From: Myxococcales bacterium | Lineage (GTDB): Bacteria > Myxococcota > Polyangia > HGW-17 > SLPX01 | Direction of reading: 5' to 3' | NCBI GenBank assembly: GCA_007131745.1 | Contig: SLPX01000002.1 | Location: 27,084-91,083 of the forward strand | DNA length: 64,000 bases | Shown: positions 9,538 to 17,375 of the stretch, piece after piece | Layout: every line of letters begins with the position of its first letter | How positions within the stretch are numbered: position 1 is the stretch's first letter | Notes under the pieces: generated by a model | Database searches by the model: none | Told to the model about the DNA's origin: nothing | The model's input: the letters and a program-made list of their open reading frames with translations, nothing else | Translations under genes and position numbers: made by a program

Positions 9538-9693
9538 CGAGACCTTTTGTTTTCGCAGGCACCGAAACCGCCGGACGTCGCCGTTTGAATTCTGGTGGGA
9601 GCGGCATGATGAAGGGCCGGTCGACTATGCGCCCGGCCCGCTTGATTCTGATGCACGGCTTGTTCCGGAGACCTGCTTCAACTTTAGGTCTCG
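9538..9693 (-). repeat. Dispersed structured repeat, copy A, with 8-bp outer inverted arms
   Basis: The core at 9549-9685 is the inverted counterpart of 63857-63998. One end (9549-9589) matches 63958-63998 at 38 of 41 positions. The other end (9671-9685) matches 63857-63871 at 15 of 15. The core carries a strong hairpin, GGGCCGG at 9614-9620 pairing with CCGGCCC at 9633-9639. Outside it, CGAGACCT (9538-9545) pairs with AGGTCTCG (9686-9693). The element fills most of the gap between the flippase and the endopeptidase gene and encodes no convincing protein. It may be a REP/MITE-like element or a structured RNA. Confidence 0.7.
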
Positions 9694-9736
9694 GCAGAGT
9701 TGCTTTTTCCGGCTCGCTCTATTGACGGCCGTTTGG

Positions 9737-9748
9737 TCGAGCGAGCTT
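9737..9748. repeat. Right copy of the 12-nt direct repeat flanking the structured repeat
   Basis: An exact second copy of TCGAGCGAGCTT, 207 bases after the first ends. It lies directly before the 3' end of the endopeptidase gene on the other strand. Confidence 0.6.
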
Positions 9749-9752
9749 GTGG

Positions 9753-11804
9753 TTAGTGGGCAGGCTTTTTGCGCTTCAGGGATTCCGGGTGATTCATGTT
9801 CAGCCTGGCAGCTGCTTCGGGATAGTTGGTGGTCCACCAATGGAGCCAGAAGTGACTTCTTCTGGAAGGTATCCAGTCGTATTGAGGCTTTCGTAATTTT
9901 GTAATGTCCATGAGGAGACGATGGGCATTGTATCCGAGGTAATTGTCATATGCCGTCACAGCTATTATGTTTCTCAACGCCATGGGGTGTTCCAAGTTGT
10001 CGTATTTTCGTAGAGCGGGGCGGACGATTTCGAGCAGCCGCACAAGCCTCTTTTCTCTCGGAATGGATCGGTTTTTCTTCCACCACCGTCTCCATCTGTC
10101 CGCGGCGGCCATTCTTGTGAAGCGGTTCATGGGCTGGCCCCATTCGTAACGAAAACTGTGTACCGTGATTCGCCGCAAGATCAGTGCTGCCGCGTTTCGC
10201 GCGCCTGGATCCCGGTGTTCGAGAACGTCTATCAGGGATTCTACGAGGCTCTCGTCAAGAAGGTTTCTGGCCGACCAGGCTGCAAGCGTAACTTCCGGCA
10301 ACCCATGTTCGAATTCACTAACTGGAGCGATCACCCGTTTGGATTTGAGCATTTCGGCGATGAAAGGAGACATCCGGCGCGAGCTGATTTTTTCAAGTGC
10401 TACGTAGGCCCTCCTGATTTGTCCAGGTGTGCGCACGTTGTCTTCAGCCGGCTTGTACGTCAAACCGTGTCTTTTAGGGTCCAGATGGGAGGTCGGAGCG
10501 AGTGTTCGAAGAATTCGGCTCTTGTCGAGCGACGGGTCGTCGATGATGAATCCGGTGCCGTTTCTTACGATGAGATCAACCAGTGAACGCAGTACGACAG
10601 GGTGATTGCTCCTCCAGTTCACAAGAGCGTCTATGACGGCCGACCTGACGTCGGGAGATGGATCCCAAAGTCCCATATGGGCGATGTCCGGAGCGGCCCT
10701 TATTCCGTCGATGCGGGTCAGGAAATTGACCGCGGCCTCGCGGATTTCGGGATTTGGATCGTTCATGCCTGAAACCAATCGCAAAATACGGGCTTCAAGG
10801 TAATTGTCGTAAGGTTGGATGCCGTCCCAAAATGGTCGCACGTTTCTGCACCCTTCCAAAAGATCATCTCTGCTGCAGTATATGCGCACGTGAAAATGAT
10901 CGTTGTGAGGTGAGCCGCGCGTTGGTTGCCACAGAATGTTTTCGGCCTTTCGAAGCAGGCCGGGATCGGCATCATTTTGCTCGGCATGTTTCAGCAAAGC
11001 CGTCTTTATATGATTGGCGACGAAAATCCACTGCACCGGGGCTTCTTCTTGGGTCAATAAATACTCGACAAGGATCCAGTTTCTCTCTACATCGAAAGAG
11101 TACTTGCCTGTATGGGACAGCAGTGTTTCATCGGCAAAGCGGACAAAGCCGGGACTTCGCGCCGGCTTTCCTTGAAGCTTAACGAAAAACGCAATATCCG
11201 CGTCTCGGCCGCTTCGATGGGATCGGCTCCAGCGCAATCGACCGCCGGTTCTTTCGGAGATGTTTCCCACCCCCATTATGGATCCCCGATGTTTTTCTGC
11301 TGTCGCGGCTGCAGCACGGATCAGCAACCGGACCAGTTCTATCGTGCCGTAGTTTGTATGACGTTTTCGCGCAAAAGGCATTATTTCATGGTTTTTTCCC
11401 CGGATAGGCAGCCTGGCGCCGCGCACGAGCCTGCCCCGGTTCGTAAACCCAATTGACAGTGAGCCGCTTATACGTCTTCCCGGAGTGATAATTTGGCGGT
11501 AACTCAGACTCTCCTCAACTCGAAAGGATATTTCATTATCATCCGACGACTCTCCCGAAGTGTTGGGTTCGTTCATTTCGCCACGGGGCGAAAGGATCAA
11601 ATCTTCGGAATTCTTGACCGCTAACAAGCGCTGTTTTGATACATCTACGTTGATCGCCCTTTGTTTTAAGGGGTTGTGAACAGTTGGGTTGGGAAAACCC
11701 TTTTCGTGTTTATGTTTTGAGCGGGGCGAACCAGCGCAAGCCGGGGACAATAGACCGGGTGTAAACAGCAGGAAGATGCAGAGTTTCGATTTGTTAGCTC
11801 TCAC
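9753..11804 (-). CDS. MepA-like (M74) murein endopeptidase fused to HEAT-like repeats
   Basis: After a signal sequence (MRANKSKLCIFLLF to CAGS), residues about 150-310 carry the LAS-type zinc-peptidase motifs of penicillin-insensitive murein endopeptidase: SHRSGRDAD at 195-203 and HNDHFHVRI at 300-308, supplying the expected His, Asp and His metal ligands. In this family the enzyme cuts peptidoglycan cross-links in the periplasm. From about residue 330 the protein departs from MepA (about 270 residues): repeated helical units such as DPNPEIREAAVNFLTRI, DPSPDVRSAVIDALVNW and DPGARNAAALILRRI form HEAT-like repeats, perhaps a binding scaffold. The total of 683 residues is far longer than E. coli MepA. 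Confidence 0.85.
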   Translation of the reverse strand: MRANKSKLCIFLLFTPGLLSPACAGSPRSKHKHEKGFPNPTVHNPLKQRAINVDVSKQRLLAVKNSEDLILSPRGEMNEPNTSGESSDDNEISFRVEESLSYRQIITPGRRISGSLSIGFTNRGRLVRGARLPIRGKNHEIMPFARKRHTNYGTIELVRLLIRAAAATAEKHRGSIMGVGNISERTGGRLRWSRSHRSGRDADIAFFVKLQGKPARSPGFVRFADETLLSHTGKYSFDVERNWILVEYLLTQEEAPVQWIFVANHIKTALLKHAEQNDADPGLLRKAENILWQPTRGSPHNDHFHVRIYCSRDDLLEGCRNVRPFWDGIQPYDNYLEARILRLVSGMNDPNPEIREAAVNFLTRIDGIRAAPDIAHMGLWDPSPDVRSAVIDALVNWRSNHPVVLRSLVDLIVRNGTGFIIDDPSLDKSRILRTLAPTSHLDPKRHGLTYKPAEDNVRTPGQIRRAYVALEKISSRRMSPFIAEMLKSKRVIAPVSEFEHGLPEVTLAAWSARNLLDESLVESLIDVLEHRDPGARNAAALILRRITVHSFRYEWGQPMNRFTRMAAADRWRRWWKKNRSIPREKRLVRLLEIVRPALRKYDNLEHPMALRNIIAVTAYDNYLGYNAHRLLMDITKLRKPQYDWIPSRRSHFWLHWWTTNYPEAAARLNMNHPESLKRKKPAH

Positions 11805-11953
11805 AACAATTTCATAGATCGGTTTCGGTTAGCGGACAAATTTTCGGAGTCGTGATTTGCTTGCATGAGTTGTGCACTACCATGCATGATCCTAGACCTT
11901 ACCGAAATAGCATTTTGGGGTATGATTGCGGATGCGCGATTAAACGAGAAGCT

Positions 11954-12613
11954 TTATTCGCGCATGAGACGCTGGATAAGGCGGATGAGCTGTTGTCCTC
12001 GTCTCTTGTTCAACGGTCCCGAGGTTCTCCAGCGAAGTCGTCGATTCTTGTCCAGGATGTAAATGTTGGATCTGCCGTTGCGGAATCCCCACTCTTTTTG
12101 CATTCTGCCGTCCCGATCGCAGAGGATGAGCGCGCCGGTTCGCTTTGTTTCAGCGCGTATGTGCCGTGCTATCAAGACGTTGGGAATCGCTGTTTCTTGG
12201 AAATTGGCGATGCCGACGGATCGAAACTTTTCTCTGGGGATTACTTTCTTGTCGACCAATTCCGCTAGTTCATTTTTCAACCAGCGGTTCTGTTCCAAGG
12301 AATTCCTGCCTTCGTACCAGATAGCGAGCACCGGTTCCTTGAAGCTTTTCAGGGTATAGGTTTTTCCTTCCCAGTCTTGAAGACTGAGAGGCGGTATTTT
12401 AGCCCCCAGCTTGATCTTGTCGGCCAAAGCCGAAGGTTGAGAAATAACCACGAATGCGGCCAGGACTGGAACCGCAGCGAAAAAACCAATCGCCGCTTTA
12501 TTCAAGGTTTTGCGTATACGGCGCGACCTTTCCACTTTGAATCCGTGATGCATCTCGTTTGACCTGTCCGTTTTTGCTGATTCGACCGGAGTGTTGACTT
12601 GCTCTTCTTTCAT
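11954..12613 (-). CDS. Membrane-anchored thioredoxin-fold protein lacking a CxxC
   Basis: A basic N-terminal segment and one hydrophobic helix (AAIGFFAAVPVLAAFVVI) precede a domain that opens GAKIPPLSLQDWEGKTYTL, typical of the AhpC/TSA-thioredoxin-like superfamily. The usual catalytic Cys after the first strand is missing: the position reads AIWYEGRNSLEQN. Later blocks (RTGALILCDRDG, IYILDKNRRLRW) also fit the fold. It resembles YtfJ-like proteins, which lack redox cysteines, but family membership is not certain. An AAGGAAAGG ribosome binding site precedes the ATG. It is divergent from the Cys-rich lipoprotein gene and shares its promoter region. Confidence 0.65.
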   Translation of the reverse strand: MKEEQVNTPVESAKTDRSNEMHHGFKVERSRRIRKTLNKAAIGFFAAVPVLAAFVVISQPSALADKIKLGAKIPPLSLQDWEGKTYTLKSFKEPVLAIWYEGRNSLEQNRWLKNELAELVDKKVIPREKFRSVGIANFQETAIPNVLIARHIRAETKRTGALILCDRDGRMQKEWGFRNGRSNIYILDKNRRLRWRTSGPLNKRRGQQLIRLIQRLMRE

Positions 12614-12666
12614 GCCTTTCCTTCCTTGTATCGATGGATTTTGGTTTTTCTTCTTTTTTTAACCAT

Positions 12667-12699
12667 AACTTGTAAAGCAACTTGTAATCTAACTTATTC
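12667..12699 (+). promoter_or_regulatory. Three direct repeats spaced 12 nt, probable activator binding sites
   Basis: AACTTGTAA occurs at 12667-12675 and 12679-12687, and a degenerate third copy AACTTATTC lies at 12691-12699. The period is exactly 12 nt. The third copy sits where the -35 element would be for the -10 at 12718, which otherwise has no good -35 sequence. This layout is typical of activator-dependent promoters. The regulator is not identifiable from the site. Confidence 0.5.
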
Positions 12700-12717
12700 T
12701 CTTTTCCCCTTTTCTTT

Positions 12718-12723
12718 TATAAT
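12718..12723 (+). promoter_or_regulatory. Consensus -10 element (TATAAT) upstream of the Cys-rich lipoprotein gene
   Basis: A perfect TATAAT about 64 nt before the lipoprotein start at 12787. The expected -35 hexamer (12695-12700) is a poor match and is covered by the third direct repeat, so activation by a bound protein is likely. Confidence 0.5.
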
Positions 12724-12786
12724 TTGCAAGGCAAAGATACCAGAAGAATTTCTTGCGTTTTTTTTGCAGCGGATCGGCCGGTGAGA

Positions 12787-14613
12787 ATGAGAGAATTGGA
12801 AGCCGGAAAATCAAGGCCCGGATCGAAGTATGGACGGATATTTGTGACCGGGGTTTTCATCCGGTTTTTTTGCTTCTTTGCAGGTTGTGGAAATATCGGT
12901 CCTGGAAATGATATGAAATGGGATGGCGGGGTTGACGATAATGATGGTTCCTTGGAATCCGGCGTTTGCGATGGTGAGGTTTCCCACGATGCTTCTTTGT
13001 GCGGAAACGGAGTCATTGACGAGGGCGAGGATTGCGACGGAGAAGATTTCGGGGGGCTGACGTGCAAGAGCCTCGGTTATGAAACCGGCAATCTGGTGTG
13101 CACACAGTACTGTACATTGGATACATCTAAGTGCGGCTTTGCGTGCGGAAACGGAATCATTGACGAGGGCGAGGATTGTGATGGAACCAACTTGGGCGGA
13201 AAGACCTGCCAGGATTTGGGATTCGGGGCCGGAGTACTGGGTTGCAAAACCGATTGTACATGGGATTTGACCGGGTGCCCGGGTTGTGGGAACGGAGTCA
13301 AGGAAGAGGGCGAATGGTGTGACGGGAACGACTTCGGCGCTCTTTCATGCAACGGAAACCTGGCTTGTACGGACGATTGCCATCTCGACGCTACTGGGTG
13401 TTATCCTTTGGGATTGGGAGACGGCACGGACGGTGTGCTCGAAGTAGAGGGGGTTTTGAACCTGAATGAAACCTGGGCGGCAGCCCACACGGTAGTCTCC
13501 ATGGAAACGGACGCGGTGACTTTGGACGCTTCAGCGCAAGGATTCGGATCCGGAGACGAGGTTTTGCTGATAAACCTTCAGGGCGAACCGGCTGCGTGCG
13601 AAGCGGCCGGAAACTACGAGTTCAGAAGGGTCGCGGCGGTCGACGGAGTCCGAGTCGTTTTTGTCAACCACATTACGGGTAATTATGGCACTGGAGGAGA
13701 CAACAGCGATCTTTCCGGACAAGCGGTGATGATACAGCGGATTCCTCATTTCAACGATGTCCTGGTTCGTCCGGGAGGGGTGATTATGGTGGATTCCTGG
13801 AATGGTTTGCGGGGTGGTGTTTTGGCTATGCGTGTCAACGGAGAACTCCGCGTTGAATATGGTGGATTGATCACCGTTGCGGGAGCGGGGTTTCGTGGAG
13901 GGGAAGGTTACACTTCGACATACAACTCTGACGGTAGGCAAGGGGAATCCATGTGTGGAAATCCTCAGGCTGCCCTGACCCTTCCCAACAACGGAGGTGG
14001 GGGAGGGGGATATTTTGATTTTGATGCATCCGATCCTTGCGGTCAGGGAGGAGGCGGGGGAGGGTATGGTTGGACGGGCGGTTGGGCCGACTATTCTTCT
14101 ACGTGCCGGGACCACGGAAACACGAATCCGGTTGAAAACGGCGGCCAGGTATACGGGGATCCCGCTCTGGGAAAAGCGTTTCACGGGTCCGGCGGCGGCG
14201 GCGGAGCGACCGATGATCATTCGCAAACCTCCGGCACGGGTGGAAGGGGAGGGGGCATCATGTTGATAAACGCGAAAAGACTTCGGATAGCGGGCATCAT
14301 TTCTGCAAGCGGCATGGACGGCACCGTGGGAAGCGACCCCAACGACTCGGGAAACGGAGGTGGCGGATCAGGCGGAACCATCAGGCTGCGCGCTGGGATC
14401 ATCGAAGGCGCGGGTTTGATCTTCGCCCAGGGAGGAATCGGGCCGGGATCAACGACCGCCTGGAACAATCCCGGAGGCAGGGGGGGCGACGGACGCTTGG
14501 TGATTGATTACCAGAAAGCCGGGGGATACCTCTTCGGCCGCCCGGGCGCGAAACACTACATTGAAAATCTCTCTTATCCTCCGCCCGGGATGAGCGGCTT
14601 GTATTACTGGTAA
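12787..14613 (+). CDS. Lipoprotein with myxobacterial-type Cys-rich repeats and Gly-rich C-terminal region
   Basis: I place the start at the ATG at 12787; in-frame TTG 12724 or GTG 12781 would extend it. From 12787 a signal sequence ends in FFAGC, a likely lipobox. An acidic linker is followed by three modules of about 40-45 residues: CGNGVIDEGEDCDG..C..C..C, CGNGIIDEGEDCDG... and CGNGVKEEGEWCDG..., the cysteine-rich repeat type common in Myxococcota surface proteins. The C-terminal 350 residues are beta-rich with Gly runs (GGGGGGYFDFD, GQGGGGGGYGW). The role is probably surface-exposed binding, by inference. It is preceded by a probable activator-controlled promoter. Confidence 0.75.
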   Translation: MRELEAGKSRPGSKYGRIFVTGVFIRFFCFFAGCGNIGPGNDMKWDGGVDDNDGSLESGVCDGEVSHDASLCGNGVIDEGEDCDGEDFGGLTCKSLGYETGNLVCTQYCTLDTSKCGFACGNGIIDEGEDCDGTNLGGKTCQDLGFGAGVLGCKTDCTWDLTGCPGCGNGVKEEGEWCDGNDFGALSCNGNLACTDDCHLDATGCYPLGLGDGTDGVLEVEGVLNLNETWAAAHTVVSMETDAVTLDASAQGFGSGDEVLLINLQGEPAACEAAGNYEFRRVAAVDGVRVVFVNHITGNYGTGGDNSDLSGQAVMIQRIPHFNDVLVRPGGVIMVDSWNGLRGGVLAMRVNGELRVEYGGLITVAGAGFRGGEGYTSTYNSDGRQGESMCGNPQAALTLPNNGGGGGGYFDFDASDPCGQGGGGGGYGWTGGWADYSSTCRDHGNTNPVENGGQVYGDPALGKAFHGSGGGGGATDDHSQTSGTGGRGGGIMLINAKRLRIAGIISASGMDGTVGSDPNDSGNGGGGSGGTIRLRAGIIEGAGLIFAQGGIGPGSTTAWNNPGGRGGDGRLVIDYQKAGGYLFGRPGAKHYIENLSYPPPGMSGLYYW

Positions 14614-14794
14614 GATCGAATTCGAAATCTAACATGGGATCGATGGAAGTCCGCTGCCGGCCTGAAATCGCCAGGTTGTGTTCACATTTGTGATCTTTCC
14701 GAGGCAGTGTATATTGACCTTGCTTTTAAATCGACAACACTTAGGTTTTTATTTTGATGGATCCCTGTGCAACAGGTTCTTTAAAGGATGTTTC

Positions 14795-15001
14795 ATGGAA
14801 AAGGCGCAAATCATAGGTGTTTTGATAATTGCGGTCGGAATATTCGATATCGTGGCACTTCCCGGTATACTCCGTTCAGCGTGGGAAATAAGGGGCGAAG
14901 TGAATCCCAATCAAAAGATCCTTATAATGAGCTCGAGAGTCCTCGGTGCACTTATGATTATTCTGGGCTTGCTGATCATCCTTAGGGTTATTCCGGTTTG
15001 A
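14795..15001 (+). CDS. Small two-helix membrane protein
   Basis: A 68-residue protein starting at the ATG at 14795, preceded by AAAGGA with 7-nt spacing. Longer in-frame extensions upstream lack a ribosome binding site. Two hydrophobic segments, IIGVLIIAVGIFDIVALPGIL and LGALMIILGLLIILRVIPV, are separated by a short polar loop with EIRGEVNPNQK. No family is recognised. It stands alone between the Cys-rich lipoprotein and the beta-helix lipoprotein genes. Confidence 0.65.
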   Translation: MEKAQIIGVLIIAVGIFDIVALPGILRSAWEIRGEVNPNQKILIMSSRVLGALMIILGLLIILRVIPV

Positions 15002-15117
15002 CCTGCCTTTCGCTAGTCTACCTTATCGGTTAGACATGAAAAGATGATATCACTGCTTGACCTCACCGTTGCCGGGGTTAGAAAATGGCGAGGTGTGAAA
15101 GGTTAGGGTGTATTACT

Positions 15118-16563
15118 ATGGAACTATACAGAGGATTTGATTTGTTTCGTTTCTTGAGGTTGAAAACTTTCACCTCTGTTTTGTGTCTTTGGGTTTTTTG
15201 TTGCGCTTCTCCCGGGTGCGGTAAGGACAAGAATGGCGACGTGGATGCGGCGGTGCAGGATGCGGCCGCGGATGGTTCGGAAACCGATGTGGACGCGGGC
15301 GTTTCGGACGGCGGCGACCCGGGTCCGGATGGGGCTGTCGCTCCGGTGGTTTTTTGCCCCCGGCTTTCAGAGCCCACTGGAGAAACAATCCATGTCACCC
15401 CCGAAGAAGCCGACGATCTGAGAAGCATTGTGATGAACGCTGAGCCGGGGGCAACCATTGTGTTGGACGATGGCTATTACGACATGAGCGGAGGAGACAA
15501 CTCTCACCGGCTCTCTTTCTACACAGACGGCGTGACGCTGAGGTCTGCAAGTGGAGAACCGGAAAACGTTGTGTTGGACGGAAACTACGTAACGGGAGAA
15601 CTCCTTTCCATAGCTGCTTCCAATATTACGATTGCGGAAATCACACTTGCCCGAGCGTATCATCATCCGATACACGTGACCGGTGCGGCGGACCGCGACA
15701 CTGAAAACACGTGGATATACCGCGTTCGGATCCTGGATCCGGGCCAACAGGCGATCAAGATCAACCCGAGTTCGCAGAGAAAATACACCGACCGGGGCCG
15801 CATTGAGTGCTGTTACATGGAACTCACGGATGAAGGCCGCGCTGAAGTAAGGGATAATTGTTACACTGGAGGGGTCGATGCTCACGCGGCCTGGCAGTGG
15901 GAAATCAGGGACAACACGATCATCGGGTTTTGGTGTGAATCCGGACTGTCGCAACACGGGATCCACATGTGGAGAACGAGCCGGGATACGCTGGTGGAAA
16001 GAAACAGGATTATCGATTGTGCCAGGGGGATAGGTTTCGGTCTTACCGAGACCTATGGAGGCACACCCAGGAGTTATCCCGACAACCCTTATCCGGACTT
16101 GGGTTTCTTGGATAACATCGACGGGATCATCCGCAATAATTTCGTTTCCGCGGCGAGCGTGGCGCTCTTCAATTCATCAGCGGGATTTGACAGCGGAATT
16201 TCCATAGCGCAGTCGCCCGGATCCCAGGTGCTTCACAACACCGTGGTTTCGCTTCAGCCGCCGTTTTCAAGCATCGAGTGGCGGTTCTCAAAAACCAATG
16301 CAGTCATCCTGAACAACCTGGTAACGCACAACCTGATGGAGCGAAACAACGCCCAGGCTACCGCAGATGGGAATATTGAAAACGCTCCCATTGATTTCTT
16401 CGTTGACGCCGAGTCCGGAGATCTGCACCTTGATCCGGACACGGCCTCCACCGCGATAGATTCCGGGGTATATGTTGCGCCCGGGCTTTGCGACGAGGAC
16501 ATAGACGGTGATCCCCGGGGTGAATTCCGGGATGTGGGGGCCGATGAAATACCGGTTGAATGA
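15118..16563 (+). CDS. Lipoprotein with right-handed parallel beta-helix domain
   Basis: The ATG at 15118 gives a signal peptide ending in the lipobox SPGC; an in-frame ATG at 15085 is possible but adds a poor leader. After the Cys comes a linker rich in Asp, Ala and Gly (residues about 40-80). The rest resembles pectate-lyase-like beta-helix proteins: AEPGATIVLDDGYYDM, VTLRSASGEPENVVLDG, then repeated strand-turn units such as NTWIYRVRILDPG, DNTIIGFW, DTLVERNRIIDC and IDGIIRNNFVSAA. The tail ATAIDSGVYVAPGLC...DVGADEI is frequent in this group. It may bind or cleave polysaccharide outside the cell; catalytic residues cannot be assigned. Confidence 0.8.
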   Translation: MELYRGFDLFRFLRLKTFTSVLCLWVFCCASPGCGKDKNGDVDAAVQDAAADGSETDVDAGVSDGGDPGPDGAVAPVVFCPRLSEPTGETIHVTPEEADDLRSIVMNAEPGATIVLDDGYYDMSGGDNSHRLSFYTDGVTLRSASGEPENVVLDGNYVTGELLSIAASNITIAEITLARAYHHPIHVTGAADRDTENTWIYRVRILDPGQQAIKINPSSQRKYTDRGRIECCYMELTDEGRAEVRDNCYTGGVDAHAAWQWEIRDNTIIGFWCESGLSQHGIHMWRTSRDTLVERNRIIDCARGIGFGLTETYGGTPRSYPDNPYPDLGFLDNIDGIIRNNFVSAASVALFNSSAGFDSGISIAQSPGSQVLHNTVVSLQPPFSSIEWRFSKTNAVILNNLVTHNLMERNNAQATADGNIENAPIDFFVDAESGDLHLDPDTASTAIDSGVYVAPGLCDEDIDGDPRGEFRDVGADEIPVE

Positions 16564-16576
16564 CCGGGAAAAGCCC

Positions 16577-16612
16577 GCGATAAAGATGTCGATAAAGTCG
16601 GCGATAAAGATG
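16577..16612 (+). repeat. Three tandem 12-nt units between two genes
   Basis: GCGATAAAGATG (16577-16588), TCGATAAAGTCG (16589-16600) and GCGATAAAGATG (16601-16612) lie between the beta-helix lipoprotein stop and the PASTA gene start. Read in the shared frame of both genes the tract encodes Asp-Lys-rich sequence and holds no stop. Confidence 0.7.
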
Positions 16613-16626
16613 AGGGTGAAGATACT

Positions 16627-17355
16627 ATGAACACACGAAACACGATAATAACTGCGATTCTGACTTCCATGCTCACCTCCATCATCACTTTTTTCGGCCT
16701 GGATTACCTGAAATCCAGGAGGTGGACTGAAACGAAAACCGGGGAAAAAGAAGTACCGTTGATACTCGGTTTGACCGAGGCACAGGCTGAATCGGTTCTC
16801 CGGCAACAGGACCTGAAGCTATCCATTATCGAAAAGAAACCCAGCGAGGATTTTCAGGCAGGCGCGGTTTCGGTCCAGTCGCCGGTCAAGGGCGCCATGT
16901 TGCCGCCCGGTTCAGTCGTAAGCGCGGTTTTGAGCACTGGGCCGCCGAGGGAACACATTCCTGATATTATCGGAAAACCTCTTGCTGAAGCTACTCGGCG
17001 CTTAGCAGAAGAAGGTTTCAGGGTCGGCACTGTTACAAAAAAAGAGAACCCCGAGATCCCTAAGGACCATGTATCAACGACAACTCCGCAGGCCGGAGCG
17101 AAGGCGGAAACCGGGACAACCGTGCACCTCGTGCTTTCAACGGGCGCAGGGACCATTGAGGTGCCGAGGCTGGTCGGAAGGTATTACGGAGCGGCAAAAA
17201 AAGAAATTCTGGAAGCCGGTTTCGAACTCGGACAAGTAAGATGGGCGGACAATTTCGACAGAGACTCTTTTGTGATTTTGAGGCAATCGCCCGAACCGGG
17301 AACCGAGGCCCGAACGGGAACAAAAATAGATATTACGGTCAACCGGGGGGATTGA
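16627..17355 (+). CDS. Membrane-anchored triple-PASTA protein without a kinase domain
   Basis: One N-terminal transmembrane helix (residues about 7-25) is followed by three PASTA-like repeats of about 65-70 residues, each opening with a V/IPxxxGxxxxxA pattern and closing with the GTxVxxxxSxG pattern: PLILGLTEAQAESVL...GSVVSAVLSTG, IPDIIGKPLAEATRRL...GTTVHLVLSTG and VPRLVGRYYGAAKKEI...GTKIDITVNRG. PASTA domains bind peptidoglycan or muropeptides and normally sit on Ser/Thr kinases or penicillin-binding proteins. Here they stand alone, so it may be a cell-wall sensor or adaptor. The purine-rich GAGGGTGAAG upstream can serve as ribosome binding site. Confidence 0.88.
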   Translation: MNTRNTIITAILTSMLTSIITFFGLDYLKSRRWTETKTGEKEVPLILGLTEAQAESVLRQQDLKLSIIEKKPSEDFQAGAVSVQSPVKGAMLPPGSVVSAVLSTGPPREHIPDIIGKPLAEATRRLAEEGFRVGTVTKKENPEIPKDHVSTTTPQAGAKAETGTTVHLVLSTGAGTIEVPRLVGRYYGAAKKEILEAGFELGQVRWADNFDRDSFVILRQSPEPGTEARTGTKIDITVNRGD

Positions 17356-17375
17356 ATAATCTGCGTTCGTGTTTC

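Noticed and set aside
11852..12268. A 138-residue plus-strand frame
   Set aside because: It is antisense to the thioredoxin-fold protein gene and shows no features of its own.
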